This document shows, one piece after another, positions 45,381 to 56,364 of a DNA stretch of 64,000 nt. The stretch is from Flammulina velutipes (lineage: Eukaryota > Basidiomycota > Agaricomycetes > Agaricales > Physalacriaceae): contig CM022371.1 in the NCBI GenBank assembly GCA_011800155.1, positions 3,348,001 to 3,412,000 of the forward strand. The letters run 5' to 3'. The stretch's first letter is position 1; every line of letters starts with the position of its first letter. Below the pieces are notes generated by a model. It worked only from the letters and a program-made list of their open reading frames with translations. It had not been told where the DNA came from and made no database searches. A program made the translations under genes and the position numbers.

Positions 45381-46584
45381 ATGACCATGGACGTGATTCC
45401 CCGCAAACGACGAGTGAGTGACGTCGTGTACAACATTTCGTGATGGTGCTAACTGCGTCCAGAGGAGCGACTATGGCGATGACTGCCTTCCTCGCATCTC
45501 TATGACCCAAGAAGTTCGGGCCTTCATGACTTGCATTTCGGACGTCACTCATTGTTGAATTAGGTGTTTGAGCTCGCCATCAAACAGGAGAGGCAAGCAT
45601 GTCTGGCGGTGATGGCGGAGCAAAAGAAACGATATCGCGACAAGGTGTCCATCTACCGGAAACAATTCGAAGAAGTGCGTTTCTTTTCTCTATCTTCTCC
45701 ATTCGGCTAAATCCCGCTTCCGTAGTACGAAACAGACGAAATGAAGACTTTGGTGAACTTGTACATGCTCCCAACATTTACGACCTTCTCACAATGTTGT
45801 TTCCATGTCCCAAGACGATACTAAATGAGGTATGAACGAGTGACCTTGCTCAACTATTCTCTCACCTCAGACAACAGGAACTCCGCGCGCAACACTCCGA
45901 TCTCCAAGCCCAGCTGGCGCGACTGGAGGTCAGTTCTCTAATTTCAGAGGATGTAATTTGACTTATTGCGGGAGAGTGAAGTCGCACTGTATTGCCCAAC
46001 AAGCGCGTCATGATACTAATCGAGTGAGTACTCCCCTAATCACTCGATTAACATCTAAGCGTATACGTATCACAGGGGCAGTTAGAGGTTAGTCTCTATA
46101 TTGCGCGAGTCGTACCTACCTCATTCAGAAAGGCTTCACTCGAAATTTCCGGCGTCGAAGATCCAAACGAACATGTCACAGCATTGGAAAATCAGTTGGC
46201 TGATGCACAGGACCAAGTGGAGGCATGTCACTTGCGTATGGTTGGCGCCAACTCTGACCTTTCGACAGTTCCTTACAAAGAATCAGGAGGAGCTACTTGA
46301 AGCAATGAATACTGCCAAAGCTTCCCTTTCCGGTGTTCAAGATGGCATACAAATTGCTGAGGCAAGTTCTGTGTGCTAATTTGAGTGTTGTCTAACATGA
46401 GTTTCAGGCTTCAAGAATTGCAAAAAAGCCAAGGCAACCATCTTCCGTTGAACATATCCTGCTTGGTTTCCCGCGTCGTGGCAGTCATTATCCCCCGGTT
46501 TTGCCGGAATTGAGAGCTTTGTCACCTTTGAGTCTGACTTTTTCAAGCACTACAGATTGTGACCCACAGGGTTCAACTCCATGA
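45381..46584 (+). CDS. Coiled-coil protein carried by the TIR-bounded unit
   Basis: Many short exons from ATG 45,381: TMDVIPRKRR, then RSDYGDDCLPRISMTQE, VFELAIKQERQACLAVMAEQ and KKRYRDKVSIYRKQFEE. Mini-exons follow (including ~15-nt and 12-nt ones encoding TILNE and GQLE), ELRAQHSDLQAQLARLE, ALENQLADAQDQVEACHLR, NQEELLEAMNTAKASLSGVQ and a C-terminal part with EHILLGFPRRGSHYPP, ending TGA 46,582-46,584. One intron uses a GC donor (gctgag/gcaagt). The first two exons resemble those of the 30.7-37.1 kb gene (KRR, then DYGxDxLP), so both belong to one family; here the coiled coil is short and not tandemly amplified. An identical inverted copy is at 61,258-62,461. Confidence 0.6.
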
Positions 46585-47062
46585 TTCGGTGAAAAAAAAT
46601 GGCCAGCCATCACCCCCTTTCATTTCAAGAATGATTGCCGGCCGACTCGCTTGGGTTCCTCCTATTCATGATATATATCAAGTGTCCGCTTCATGGGGAC
46701 GGAAAGGCAGCATACTATAGATACGTGTTAATGACAATACAAGTTACTCCAATTTGCAGCTGTGGAAACCTCTAGTATCGTCAGCTGTATGTAGGCGCCG
46801 GTATGGTCGGACAATTGCTGCTAAATCAGAGCAGGATATTGAACATAGTTCAAGGTAAGTGCTGCCTTCACAGGCTAGTCGTATTGAGTCCTTATTACTA
46901 CCGCATCCTGTCCGCAACGACCCTAGTGAATGAGAAAACTCAGAGGTAGACGAACCTTTCAAAAATTTGCTCCTTGGTTGAAGCCTACATTGATAACGCT
47001 AACCTTACAGGTTTAGCGAAGCCGCGCTCTCAAATCTGACATCAACGGAGCACACGGAGTTT

Positions 47063-47098
47063 GATGGAGGCTGATGGAGGCTGATGGAGGTTGATGGA
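47063..47098 (+). repeat. gatggaggct minisatellite, short
   Basis: Three to four units followed by aacacgatcgtcgatca, as at 30.5 kb; inverted copy near 60,744-60,780. Confidence 0.65.
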
Positions 47099-47419
47099 AC
47101 ACGATCGTCGATCAGGTACCAGAAATTCGACTTGAACGAACTGAGGCTTCTTCAAGCTTCAACTCCAGCAGTGGTTTCGTTGGGCTGCTTTTTTATTACA
47201 GAAATTTGAAATGTCTCCTCCTCTCCTTGTCTGTCGACGTCTGCTTCTCGTTCTTCCTTTCTTCCTTATCTCTTTGTCTTCCCTTTGTCCCCATGATTAT
47301 TTTTCCATTAAAAGACTGTCAGGTCCTCTTTCAACGATATCCAATCCCCTCCTTCCAACGGTATGTACCCTCTGTTGTCAAACTCACAGATACTCGACTG
47401 ATGACATGTAGAGAAACCT

Positions 47420-48856
47420 ATGGCGTTCCCAAAGCGTGCCCACCTACGTGACATCTCCCCGAGCTTCCGCCCTCTCTACGACTCTCCTCCCCCCGATTCT
47501 TTGCTCCTTCTCGAACTATTATCCCAACTACCTAAATGTCCAGATGACATTTCTACCGTCTCTCGTCGTCTCTCGTCATTAGCAGACGTGGCACTCCAGA
47601 CCATCGTCGTCCTTCGGGATAAAGTATTACTGTTCACTGAAACCGAAGATGGCGACCCGATTATCCCTCCCATCATGGACATTATCCTCAGGGAGCAGGG
47701 GCCGTCACTCCTCTCCTGGATAGTCCATTTCATCAAAAACACTAACTGGACAACTCTACCCACGGAAGACGTGAATCCTGATTCTGCCCCATTGGCGCCT
47801 ATGCTGATTTTTTGTGACTGGATTCTAAAATCAATGGAAGGACGCGCTATTTTACACCACTGCACCCATAGTGCAATGCAACATTTGGTTTCTGTCCTTT
47901 TCAAGGCCCAAGTCCAAGGATGTCTGCGCCATTCTGACCGCGGTGTGGGCACCGTCACTTCGATAGCATTCACAATCATATGTAACCTGGACGTCATACC
48001 TTCTGGAGTCATTACAGACGTCCTCTGCAACTTCCCCGATTCCACCCATTCTCAGTTGCTCCATGTCATCGAGGAGTTCGCTAGAAATCCCACTGTCGAT
48101 TCCCCTGTCGATTTTGCGGCGTCAACTCTTTTCTGCTTCGTCAATCGCGCCCCACATCTTCCACAGCTGTTTACGCGAGGATATGCCGCAAAGGCGATTT
48201 GTAGAGCAATCATAGCCACCATGACGGAGACGTTCTCACACAGACAAAGAGTTCGCCTGGTCGTGGAACTGCTGGCTCTCCTTGCGTGGACACTCTGTCG
48301 GGCGGACACTTTCTACCCCATAGCGTTTGCCCTGAGATCGCGGCTTCTTCCCGTCATAGCATTCACCGAGGCCATGGTCACCCATTGCGTACGTCGGGGT
48401 GAGAAAGACTCGGAGGCCGTGCTCACACTTAGTATCCGGTCCTTGCGACTGCTGATATCAACCGACAGCGTTCAGTGTCCTGGTATCCTCTACCACAGCT
48501 GGATTTTTTCGAAACGTTTGGACACTAGCCAGCACTCCAGATTGTACCCGGACGATGCTCCCTCCTATAACGCCTCGTCATTTGTAAGGATGAGAGCGGA
48601 AGCCCTTTTCCAAGACCCCGAATGTCCTTTTAAACGATGTATGAACGAAAAGGTAGTCGATGCTCGCTCTTCTGATTCACCAAACTTACATTTTCTTCAG
48701 TGCCATAAATCTGTGCATGCGACGCCTTTGAAGATTTGCACTCGATGCTATTCGTTTTTTGTGTGTTCGAGACGATGTTTCAAACAAGTTTGGTCAAGTC
48801 ATCGATTGAGGTGTAAGGAGGCAGAGAGGAGGCCTCACGAGCCGTGTCAATTGTAA
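47420..48856 (+). CDS. MYND-type zinc-finger protein
   Basis: Single open exon of 478 residues starting MAFPKRAHLRDISPSFRPLY; an upstream short reading frame and intron (47,211-47,411) may be 5' UTR or an alternative first exon. The first ~390 residues are alpha-helical and Leu-rich (LLLLELLSQLPKCPDDISTV, VRLVVELLALLAWTLCR), without a known domain. The C-terminus has Cys pairs ECPFKRC and a MYND-like ICTRCYSFFVCSRRCFKQVW followed by SSHRLRC. MYND fingers mediate protein interactions; mushroom genomes carry many such proteins. It is the main open gene of the TIR-bounded unit and is present in an identical inverted copy at 58,986-60,422. Confidence 0.72.
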   Translation: MAFPKRAHLRDISPSFRPLYDSPPPDSLLLLELLSQLPKCPDDISTVSRRLSSLADVALQTIVVLRDKVLLFTETEDGDPIIPPIMDIILREQGPSLLSWIVHFIKNTNWTTLPTEDVNPDSAPLAPMLIFCDWILKSMEGRAILHHCTHSAMQHLVSVLFKAQVQGCLRHSDRGVGTVTSIAFTIICNLDVIPSGVITDVLCNFPDSTHSQLLHVIEEFARNPTVDSPVDFAASTLFCFVNRAPHLPQLFTRGYAAKAICRAIIATMTETFSHRQRVRLVVELLALLAWTLCRADTFYPIAFALRSRLLPVIAFTEAMVTHCVRRGEKDSEAVLTLSIRSLRLLISTDSVQCPGILYHSWIFSKRLDTSQHSRLYPDDAPSYNASSFVRMRAEALFQDPECPFKRCMNEKVVDARSSDSPNLHFLQCHKSVHATPLKICTRCYSFFVCSRRCFKQVWSSHRLRCKEAERRPHEPCQL

Positions 48857-49144
48857 CTAGTACAATTGTGGTATATCTTCGTTGGCATTTGATTTCGAGT
48901 TATGAATGTATTATTACCTGCACTTGCTGATCTTAGGAATGGACTCACATGTCCTTCAGTGTCTGGAAGGTGTTACAAGGTCGGATCCCAATTGACAAGC
49001 GCAACAGCTTCTCAGCAGGATGTGCTGGACCGGAAGATGTTATTGCTCACTCTCAGATATCATATTACAGCGACATGAGTCGGATAATGAGAGATGGAAG
49101 TTTGAAAGAGCAATTCACATGTATATCATAAATCTGGTAATATG

Positions 49145-50055
49145 GTACTGTACTGCTGCGTACGGTAGCGATAGCGAAGGCCATGAGGCAAGAATAGGAT
49201 TCGCCGTACTACGAGAAGATTGAGAAGGAGATTATGAGCAGGTCGGAACAGACATACATGGAGGTAGCCTAAGCGCGCTTCAGCGCAGCAGAAGGTCAAC
49301 GTACTGAATGCCTCATACAGGTTGGCGTTGGTCCCACATCCCTTTGAGCAGGCCAGGCAAGCTGTGACGTAGTACGAATGCAACTCGTATAATCCATGTT
49401 ACTCACGTCCTGTTTCCAAATCACAGACATTGAAGGGGCCGTCAAGGCCTGAAACAGTTGTAAATGACCAGTTGAGTTCAAGTTGAGTACGAAGCATACC
49501 TGGCGCAACAATCGCCCACGACTGGACGCATTGGCACGGAATTGAGAAGGTCTGAAACATGTCTGGATGTTCCGTTTGGATATAGAAAGGTCACAAAGAG
49601 CTTCCAAGAAACTCACGAACAAAGGAAACCCATTTGACGGGGCGATGATTGGGCGGTGACCGGTGGCGACAGCAATTTAGATTAGAGCTGCTATCGCAGA
49701 CTCCAGGATGCGCATTCGCCCATCCAAAGCTCCCGTAGATCGGGCGACAAGAAACAAGTCAAGCATAGTAAAAGAATAAGTGAGTGGACGTTGGAAGGAA
49801 CAGTAGATTGAACGGAGCTGAGTACCGGACATAGCCGGGCCGGCATTTCCACTTTCTCCTCACAACGTCGATGAACACGGAAACGAAAATAACACTCCTT
49901 TGCAACTGCAGAGGACTCGTTCAGCGATAGCTGGTGGTCTCTTCAAACACTACTCCATCGTCAACACCATTCATCGCCCGTCACCGCCCAATGACTTACC
50001 CGTAAAAAAGAATGGTTTCGTGAGTGAGCTTTGTGATATTTTCGCGCTCTAACAC
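49145..50055 (-). repeat. ~910-bp terminal inverted repeat, right end of unit 1
   Basis: Inverted partner of 44,014-44,924, including region R (49,592-49,843) and the WD40 fragment. The inner edge lies at gtactgtactgctgcgtac. Beyond 50,055 a diverged WD40 start-like stretch follows (TGIFVEYTFVVIAHAAIR), comparable to HGIFIMPYEYAF upstream of the 19.5 kb WD40 gene. Confidence 0.88.
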
Positions 50056-50330
50056 ATTTCCTTTCATACAGGACCGGCATCTTTGTCGAATACACCTTCG
50101 TAGTCATTGCTCACGCAGCTATCCGTGCGGTGACTAAATCTACGAAAATCTTGAGGTATGTTGAGAGTCAGAGGTCTGACGCCAGATAATCGGGGTTTCC
50201 TAGCATTTCAAATACTTACTCTTGTACTTATGGTCACCTATGTTTCTCTTTTTTTGGTCAAAATCTCGTTGGCGTGCGCCCAGTACGCCAGCTAATTCCG
50301 TCATGTGTAGGCTATCTAGGTTGGGACTCT

Positions 50331-50444
50331 TGGTCTCTCCCGACCACCATGGACACGAGCCCTTTTCTTTCAAGTCTCTCCTACCGCAACGCCAGCTGTT
50401 GTCTCCTTCCATTGGCACCCTGCAACAGAACGGGATATGTTGGC
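50331..50444 (+). repeat. Short dispersed repeat shared with 29.15 kb
   Basis: tcttggtctctcccgaccac to aacagaacgggatatgttgg; see 29,148-29,290. It lies inside the inverted arm; mirrored at 57,398-57,511. Confidence 0.6.
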
Positions 50445-50752
50445 ACATAGGCCGGCCATTGGCAATGCCCGGCGTCGAATCGGACAAGCACGGTGAGATA
50501 CCATCACCTCTCTCTTTTTCAACTACACCCACTCGTATTTCCAGGCGAAAATGTCTTTGACATCTGTCAAACTCCCTAACTAGTGTGAGTCATCTTGATT
50601 ACCACCATTGAATATGACTGACCCTTTTGAAAGACAAGGTGTGCCAGCCTCAGCGACCAAGCCACTTCCTTCGCAATGCCCAATCACATCTCACCAAATG
50701 ATGGGGACGCAAACTAACTTCACCTCGACGATCAGCGAGCGTATAGACATCA

Positions 50753-51494
50753 GGGCTAGATAATTTTGAATAAATTTCAATGAAATTCTCCATTTTTGCG
50801 CCACAGTAACGCTACGAAAGGGAAACTGATGCAGCGTTACGGGCCCAGCGTAACGCACCAAAGGGAAACGCAACCGGTTACTCCGTTACGCGGTTTCCAC
50901 CATACACATGAATACAGTATGCACTCACTTCTGGTACTGGTCATAAAAAACTCAATGGTTGACTTCGGTTAAGGGCTGTGACACTGGTCGCCATACTGAA
51001 CAGTGTCATCGACGGTTTGTTATCCCCCTGCTTGTCGGCCCGCCCCGCCTCATTTATCTATGGACTGACTTTGTCCACGATTTTGACGTCATGACCGATC
51101 TCGTCACATGCTCTTCTCACGCTTTCCCGTCGCGCTGCTTTCATGAAATACTACCTGTATAGAGTCAGGACTCTGACTGACTTTAGACCAATGGCCAGCT
51201 CGGTTTTTTCCCCGCCGCTTGTCGGCCCACCCCCATGCATTCTGTTGAAAGGGCGTTTCCAGTATGTCGTACTACAAAGGCGCCACTGGCCAATCACCAA
51301 TTTTCCTGGTTATCATGTCCGAAGGCCTTTGTAACGTTTTCTCATTTCTAACATATGGAGTAGCATGTGGCTTCCTTTATACTTTGCACTAGCCTCGTCG
51401 CACCGTCCTAATGCAGTGCGAACAAAGGGTATGTATTTAAGTTGGAATGCATTCATTAACTCCTTTACCTTCACCCCCCCCGCCGCCGGCATCG
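50753..51494. other. Start of the inverted-repeat spacer, no gene recognised
   Basis: Contains a short imperfect repetition (cttgtcggcccgcc near 51,033 and cttgtcggcccacc near 51,220). No coding region supported. Confidence 0.35.
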
Positions 51495-52415
51495 ATGTCG
51501 AAGCTTTCAGGTCGTGTTACGAGAGCATCGAAGACTCATGAACGAATACATTCCTTCGCACCTTCGCAGATGGCGAAGTACACCATAGAAGAGCTACGCC
51601 AAGAGGTTATAATCCTCAACATGGTACGTACTTACCCCTTTCCAAAATATCGTCGTCGTCAGTCTTCCGGAATTCGACAGGACTTGGAGAAGACTCGCGG
51701 CCTCTATGAGCAAGAACGGTCCGAGAAGGAAGCTTTGAATTTGAGTCTATCCCAGGCTAGGGGAGAAAGAGACGCAGCTAAGCAGGCGAGACCACTATCT
51801 TATTGGAGATACATTCATCTCACTTTAAACGAAGATTATTCTGCAACTACAGACCAAAGCCAATCAAGTTTCCGAAAATGGCCTGGCTTTGTCCAAGACG
51901 GTCGAGGAGCAGGCCTCAGAGATATCGGTATTAAGAGATGTTTGTTGCGATGCTACCTGCAACAAGAGATTGACTAATCATATATCTAGGAGTCCTTCGC
52001 GCTAAAATTGCAGATGCAAGACGTGGAAACTCGCGATGAATCCATCTTACACCAACTGAACGGTCTACGTTCTGCAATTAACCCGCTCTTGAACTGTTTT
52101 ATCTGCTTTGAGGACTACGTCAGCCAACCACCTGTCATGTTAGTGCGTTATATGTCTCCGATTACTCTGAAAACCAAAGGTTCCATAGATTACAATGCGG
52201 GCATAGTGCATGTTGTGAATGTGTCTTGTCCTGGATCTCCGCCTCATCGAAAACATGTCCAATTTGTCGCGTCAACATCTCTTCGCCACCATTGGTTTCG
52301 CGTGATTTCGTGAACATGTCGCACACCCTGCTCAATATAGGCGTCGACAGACATATTGCGATTGTGGATTATGAGGATATTCAGCGTCGTCTTGCTGCTC
52401 ACTTTACTTTGTAGA
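51495..52415 (+). CDS. TRIM-like coiled-coil/RING protein
   Basis: Exons from ATG 51,495 encode MSKLSGRVTRASKTHERIHS, YTIEELRQEVIILNM, DLEKTRGLYEQERSEKEALN and LSLSQARGERDAAKQ, then (after a GC-AG intron) IILQLQTKANQVSENGLALS and SFALKLQMQDVETRDESI. This is a coiled coil of ~150 residues. A C-terminal RING follows: CFICFEDY, then CGHSACCECVLSW and CPICRVNI, ending TAG/stop at ~52,415. Phases agree up to PVML. The last intron join before CGHS is off by one base with the sites I can see, so either a non-obvious splice site or a small indel is present. A coiled coil plus RING suggests an E3 ubiquitin ligase. It sits inside the spacer of the large inverted repeat. Confidence 0.62.
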
Positions 52416-52599
52416 TACGTGACCCTGATCGCGCGTAGATTGACTATCCAGATAAGTAGGCTATATATTCCAGTCTATCGATTTCATTCATTATCTTCGT
52501 TTCGCCTTGTCAATTAAGTGTTGTGCGTTTAAATAGAGTCTGCCATTGCCAGGATTTTCCATTCGATATTTTCGAAGTCAATTATCCGGAGAAAGAGTG

Positions 52600-52950
52600 A
52601 TGGATGACCCCAGCTGGTTTCTCTACATGTACAGTCCATCAGTCGAGGTATCTGTGAGCTTTATGACTGAAGATCCATACGGTTTGAGGAGGTTAGTGGA
52701 CGTGGTTGAAAGAAAACCTGACAGTCTTTCAGGGCATGACTAATGGAACGAAGGAAGGACAGAGAGGACAGAGAAGCGAAGGCGTCGGCAGACTAGGAGC
52801 GGAGACGTATCGGAACTGTGTAGTAGAAAAGCAATGTAGCGACAGCTAGGAAACACCAGTGCCAAAGTCGAAGATACTACATACCCTCAGAGCCTCAGCG
52901 CTCAGGTTTATGTAGCTCCAGGCATGGTACCTGATCGACGAATTGTGCTA
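52600..52950 (-). pseudogene. Decayed 5' region of a MYND-unit copy
   Basis: Matches, with many changes, the upstream region of the MYND gene in the same orientation as the right arm (60,430-60,740): gaggtatctgtgag, aaacctgacagtcttt, ggtacctgatcgacga. The MYND coding exon itself is absent here. Confidence 0.55.
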
Positions 52951-53215
52951 AGTAGTCGCTGACAGAGGGCGTTTTCAAAGTTTGGAATGATGCAGCAGAA
53001 CCAAATAAATAACTCGGCACGCGAAGGGGAAAACTGATGACGGCAGAGATGCACCGCGCCTCGTTTGTGAATTCCTATTCCTGGTAAGTACTCCCAGCTA
53101 CAGGTGTTGAAAAAGCGTAGTCTTGGCATGTACCAGCTAGCCGACCGACCTGTCCATGTTCTATATCGAAAATCCGTCGAGTGCTAGATAAATGGTGTCA
53201 GGGCACGCAAGAATG
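52951..53215 (-). pseudogene. Decayed WD40 exons
   Basis: gttctatatcgaaaatccgtcgagt near 53,160 is a damaged version of the WD40 exon 2 start (GLDG) on the minus strand. tttgtgaattcctattcc...ggtaagtactcccag lies before it. A shortened R remnant (gctgagtaccggtcatagcc, ~53,447) follows. Confidence 0.5.
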
Positions 53216-53499
53216 AAGGGCTGAGCAAGAAGAAAGCCCGATCCAGAATCCAGATCTTGGACACCGATCAAGCCACGCGAGCCAAATGCCGATCAGGCGG
53301 CTGGCCACTGAAGGGAATTTTAGTGGCGCAGGCCGTCGTCCATCTACCTTATTATTCCGATGTAAATTAGTAGTGCTCTGTCATGAAAACGAACTCGATA
53401 AGTGGCGCTGCAGTGGGTGGGTCGTGGGAATCGGGCTTTCCTCTTGGGGCTGAGTACCGGTCATAGCCGGCCAGCGTTTCCACTTTATCCTCCGATGAA

Positions 53500-53900
53500 C
53501 ACGAACACGAAGTCAACAACATTCCTTTGCAACTGCAGAGGACTCGTTCAGCGATAGCTGGCGGCCTCTTCAAACACTATTCTATCGTCAAAACCATTCA
53601 TCGCCCACCGCCCAATGACTTACCCGTCGAGAAGAATGGTTTCCCTTGTTCGTAATTGCGCTTTGTGATATTTTCGCGCTCTAACACAATTCCTTTTGTG
53701 CAGGACGGTATTTTTGTTGAGTACGCTTTTACTCTCCTTTCTCAAGCCGCTATATATCCGTGTGGTGAGTGGTATTCACCTGCTGATGACATTCTTAGGA
53801 CTCGACGGTTACTTTCATAATCTCCACTCCAAACTGATACCCTGTTGCTGCCGGTCTCTTCGTTCGCTGTATCTGACATTGCCTGTCCTGCTGCTAGTTT
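53500..53900 (+). pseudogene. Decayed WD40 5' end, plus orientation
   Basis: The stretch from tcgttcagcgatagctggcg through cgctctaacac matches the outer parts of the TIRs. It is followed by DGIFVEYAFTLLSQAAIYPC, an intron, and GLDGYFHNLH, corresponding to exons 1-2 of the WD40 family. No complete gene. Confidence 0.5.
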
Positions 53901-55392
53901 GATACGGAGGAGGTGAGTCGGAGTATGTCTTCAAAGTCCACGATTATGCTCTTTGTTACAGTACATTTTGCAAATCCTTCGAAATGGGCGGGATAGCTCT
54001 TTGTCTTTAACACTCCAATTCCTAAGGGAGGGTATCTACAAAACCTTCTTGTGAGTCTACCCCATCCTTATTCCTATGGACGTCTTCCAGTCATCCTGCG
54101 GCTTTGATCACGTAACCCGCCCCGAGCGGCAAAAAAGTTATCAAGTGGGCCTGTAGTCGTTCTCCACCTCATACTTTTTTCATCATTTCACAGAGATTAG
54201 GGACGAGTCTCGAAATGGGCTTACAAGCATAAGATGCACTCCTTCATCCCACATCTCTCAGTCCCTGACTATGTAAGTTGGGTGCCATCCGTCAGGCTAT
54301 TACAGGTTCTCAGCAATAAAAAGATCACAATCTTAGTCCATCAGTTTACCATTTCTAGGATTCGTTTCGAGACACACCCTTTGCGCTGCATGTTCATCGT
54401 TCTCACAGCTTTTGTTCTTCTTCTTTTGACTTTCTTCATTATCTCAAAATTCTTCCCCATTATCACTCGCTCAATACGCAGAGCGAGGCAGCTTCGTCTA
54501 GATCGGGCTAGAGTACTCGGAGGGGCATCCACTCACCTTTCAACTTCACTTTTGCTAGCAATAGAAAGTTTCTCTGTGGAGCATACGTGGCCCCGGCATG
54601 GACAAGAAACTTACCCTCCATTCGTCGCCAGAGCTGCCGTTTCCGCATCTTCAATTTTACTCACAGTTGGTCTTGGAATTCCATTGATGGTCACCCGCCT
54701 TTCTTGCACCCACGCATTATACTCGTTGTGTTTCTTCTTTTTTGCCTTGCCGTGCGACAACTGTCGTCTGCCTTAACCTTTTCTCGGCCCTGATGTCCTC
54801 TGCAATAACCCTCATTCAGTGTTGAGCTCTCGACCAGACCTTGAACACACTTTGTTGTGTACCCTAATTTCCATCATCATCCCCACCACTAATCATTGCA
54901 TTGTTCCACATTTCCCCCCCATTCTAGCAATCCTGAACATTTACACTTGACTTCATATATAGGTATCTGAGCGTCGCCAATTCTCAATCTGTTTCTGTCT
55001 TTCTTTTCCTAATCTTCTTCTTCACTACTCAAGTCGGTCAATGGCGATGGTGGGTTTCCATCAACTCCCTTTCAATAGGTCAAACTTCGTGCATCAAGCT
55101 CGGAATTTATTGGCTCACCAGATATGCATCTGCTCGCCCAATGTCTTCCTCTGTATCTCCTTCCTCTGTATCTCCTTCCTCTGTATCTCCTTCCCCTGTA
55201 TCTCCTTCTTCTGTATGCCCTTCCTCTGTATCTCCTTCATTGTTCTCCCAGTTCTCACTGTCTGCCAATTTCGCGTCCTGTCTTGTCACTCAATTATTTG
55301 TAAATTGGGTGCAGCTCATTATGACAAACCCTTCCATATATATCGACGAAACGTCTTCGTTGCCGTTCTTGTGATAGATAGGCATTTGACCT
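53901..55392. other. Stretch with membrane-type ORF and SPSSV minisatellite
   Basis: An open frame 54,234-54,776 (plus) has one strong hydrophobic span (MFIVLTAFVLLLLTFFIISK) followed by basic residues (RSIRRARQLRLDRARVLGG); family unknown. Near 55,146-55,240 a 15-bp unit (tcctctgtatctcct) repeats about six times, encoding SPSSV repeats in one frame. Nothing else recognised. Confidence 0.4.
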
Positions 55393-55865
55393 TCACGATA
55401 TATCAGATGGCAGCGACTCACCGATCCAATCCTGCGGCAGATCTACAGCTTCGTGTTGTTTGGAGAAATTTTTGCGAGTCAACCCTTTGTTGGTCTCCAT
55501 GATTTCCCACAGTGAGCCCAACATTTCCTGGCATCCGTCTGTCAAGATACCCGCGGGTTCCCACCTAGTATATACCGATGGCACACATTGAATACGGTAT
55601 GGGAAAAGGACCACGTACGAGTTCTCCGAATCGGGATATCCCCACCATTTGACCTTGTACGACTTGTTCCGTTAGTAGTTAGTAGAGGCTTTGGCAAGCA
55701 TTTGAGGGCTTACAAGCTCTTCGTCGGTTTCTGGTAAGTACCTCACTGCAATGACAACTTCTATCTCGTCATCGACGTGAGAAACAAGGCTTGAAGACTA
55801 AGAAAGAATGAGTACTGACCGACCTCATAAGTCTTTTCAAATTTGCGGGGTTTTTTTGCTGGCAT
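55393..55865 (-). CDS. Small chromodomain protein
   Basis: Four exons from ATG 55,865 (MPAKKPRKFEKTYE, then SSSLVSHVDDEIEVVIAVRY and LPETDEEL, then YKVKWWGYPDSENS, then WEPAGILTDGCQEMLGSLWE), ending TGA at 55,393. The block VVIAVRYLP...YKVKWWGYPDSENSWEP matches the chromodomain core, with the aromatic cage positions Y/W, W and W/E plausible. Chromodomains bind methylated histone tails, and some fungal ones are tails of chromovirus integrases. No integrase or reverse transcriptase lies nearby, so a stand-alone gene is more likely. About 125 residues. Confidence 0.62.
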
Positions 55866-56364
55866 TCTTTGTCGCTGTAGACGTCAGTGACGAAAAGTGA
55901 GTGACAGTGGCGGTTGAGGATCAAAATCATCCTTCGTCATCAACCACCAATTACACGCGTCGCGTCATTAGCGTGAGCGTCAACTATACGCAACGGTGCA
56001 CCTCTTGTTCGAAAGAAGCTCGACAGCCTGGAAGGTCTGTTTAGATGTTCTGACACAGTAGCAGCTGTAACACACAATGGTCTTCAGATGATCGTATTCT
56101 CGCAGGACAGCATGTTTCTCACTCATTCGTCGAGTCCTAGCTATAGAGATCTCAATGAGGTCTTCTATTGCGCTACTCTACACGGAAACGAGAAGCCCCT
56201 ACACTCAAGAGTCACCACCGAGCTGTTAGTCTTCGTTGTATGACACATAAATGTTCTCACCTGGCGTCTTTGAACGCGCCTTTCCTCGACTTGCACAACA
56301 GCGAGCGGACCTCAATCTCACCACGAGGCAATAGACAAGGACCTCTCCGATGACGAATAGAGAC
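55866..56364. other. Intergenic, ending in SPRR promoter
   Basis: The last part (from ~56,300: ggacctcaatctcaccacga) matches the SPRR promoter at 20.13 kb with a small deletion. The earlier part is unassigned. Confidence 0.4.

Larger units (their letters stand above)
43842..50752 (+). repeat. Large inverted repeat, left arm (at least 6.9 kb)
   Basis: Position x here pairs with 107,842 - x in the right arm; checked at several genes and at the inner edge (gtatagacatca, then divergence at 50,753). The outer edge is not visible because the right arm runs off the window end. The arms look essentially identical. Confidence 0.93.

Noticed and set aside
46555..46590. tRNA-like T-arm (gggttcaactcc)
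   Set aside because: No matching acceptor, D or anticodon arms could be folded around it; it lies in the last exon of a coiled-coil gene.
55393..55865. Chromovirus (Ty3/gypsy) integrase tail
   Set aside because: No integrase, reverse transcriptase, protease or LTR pair was seen in the surrounding sequence.
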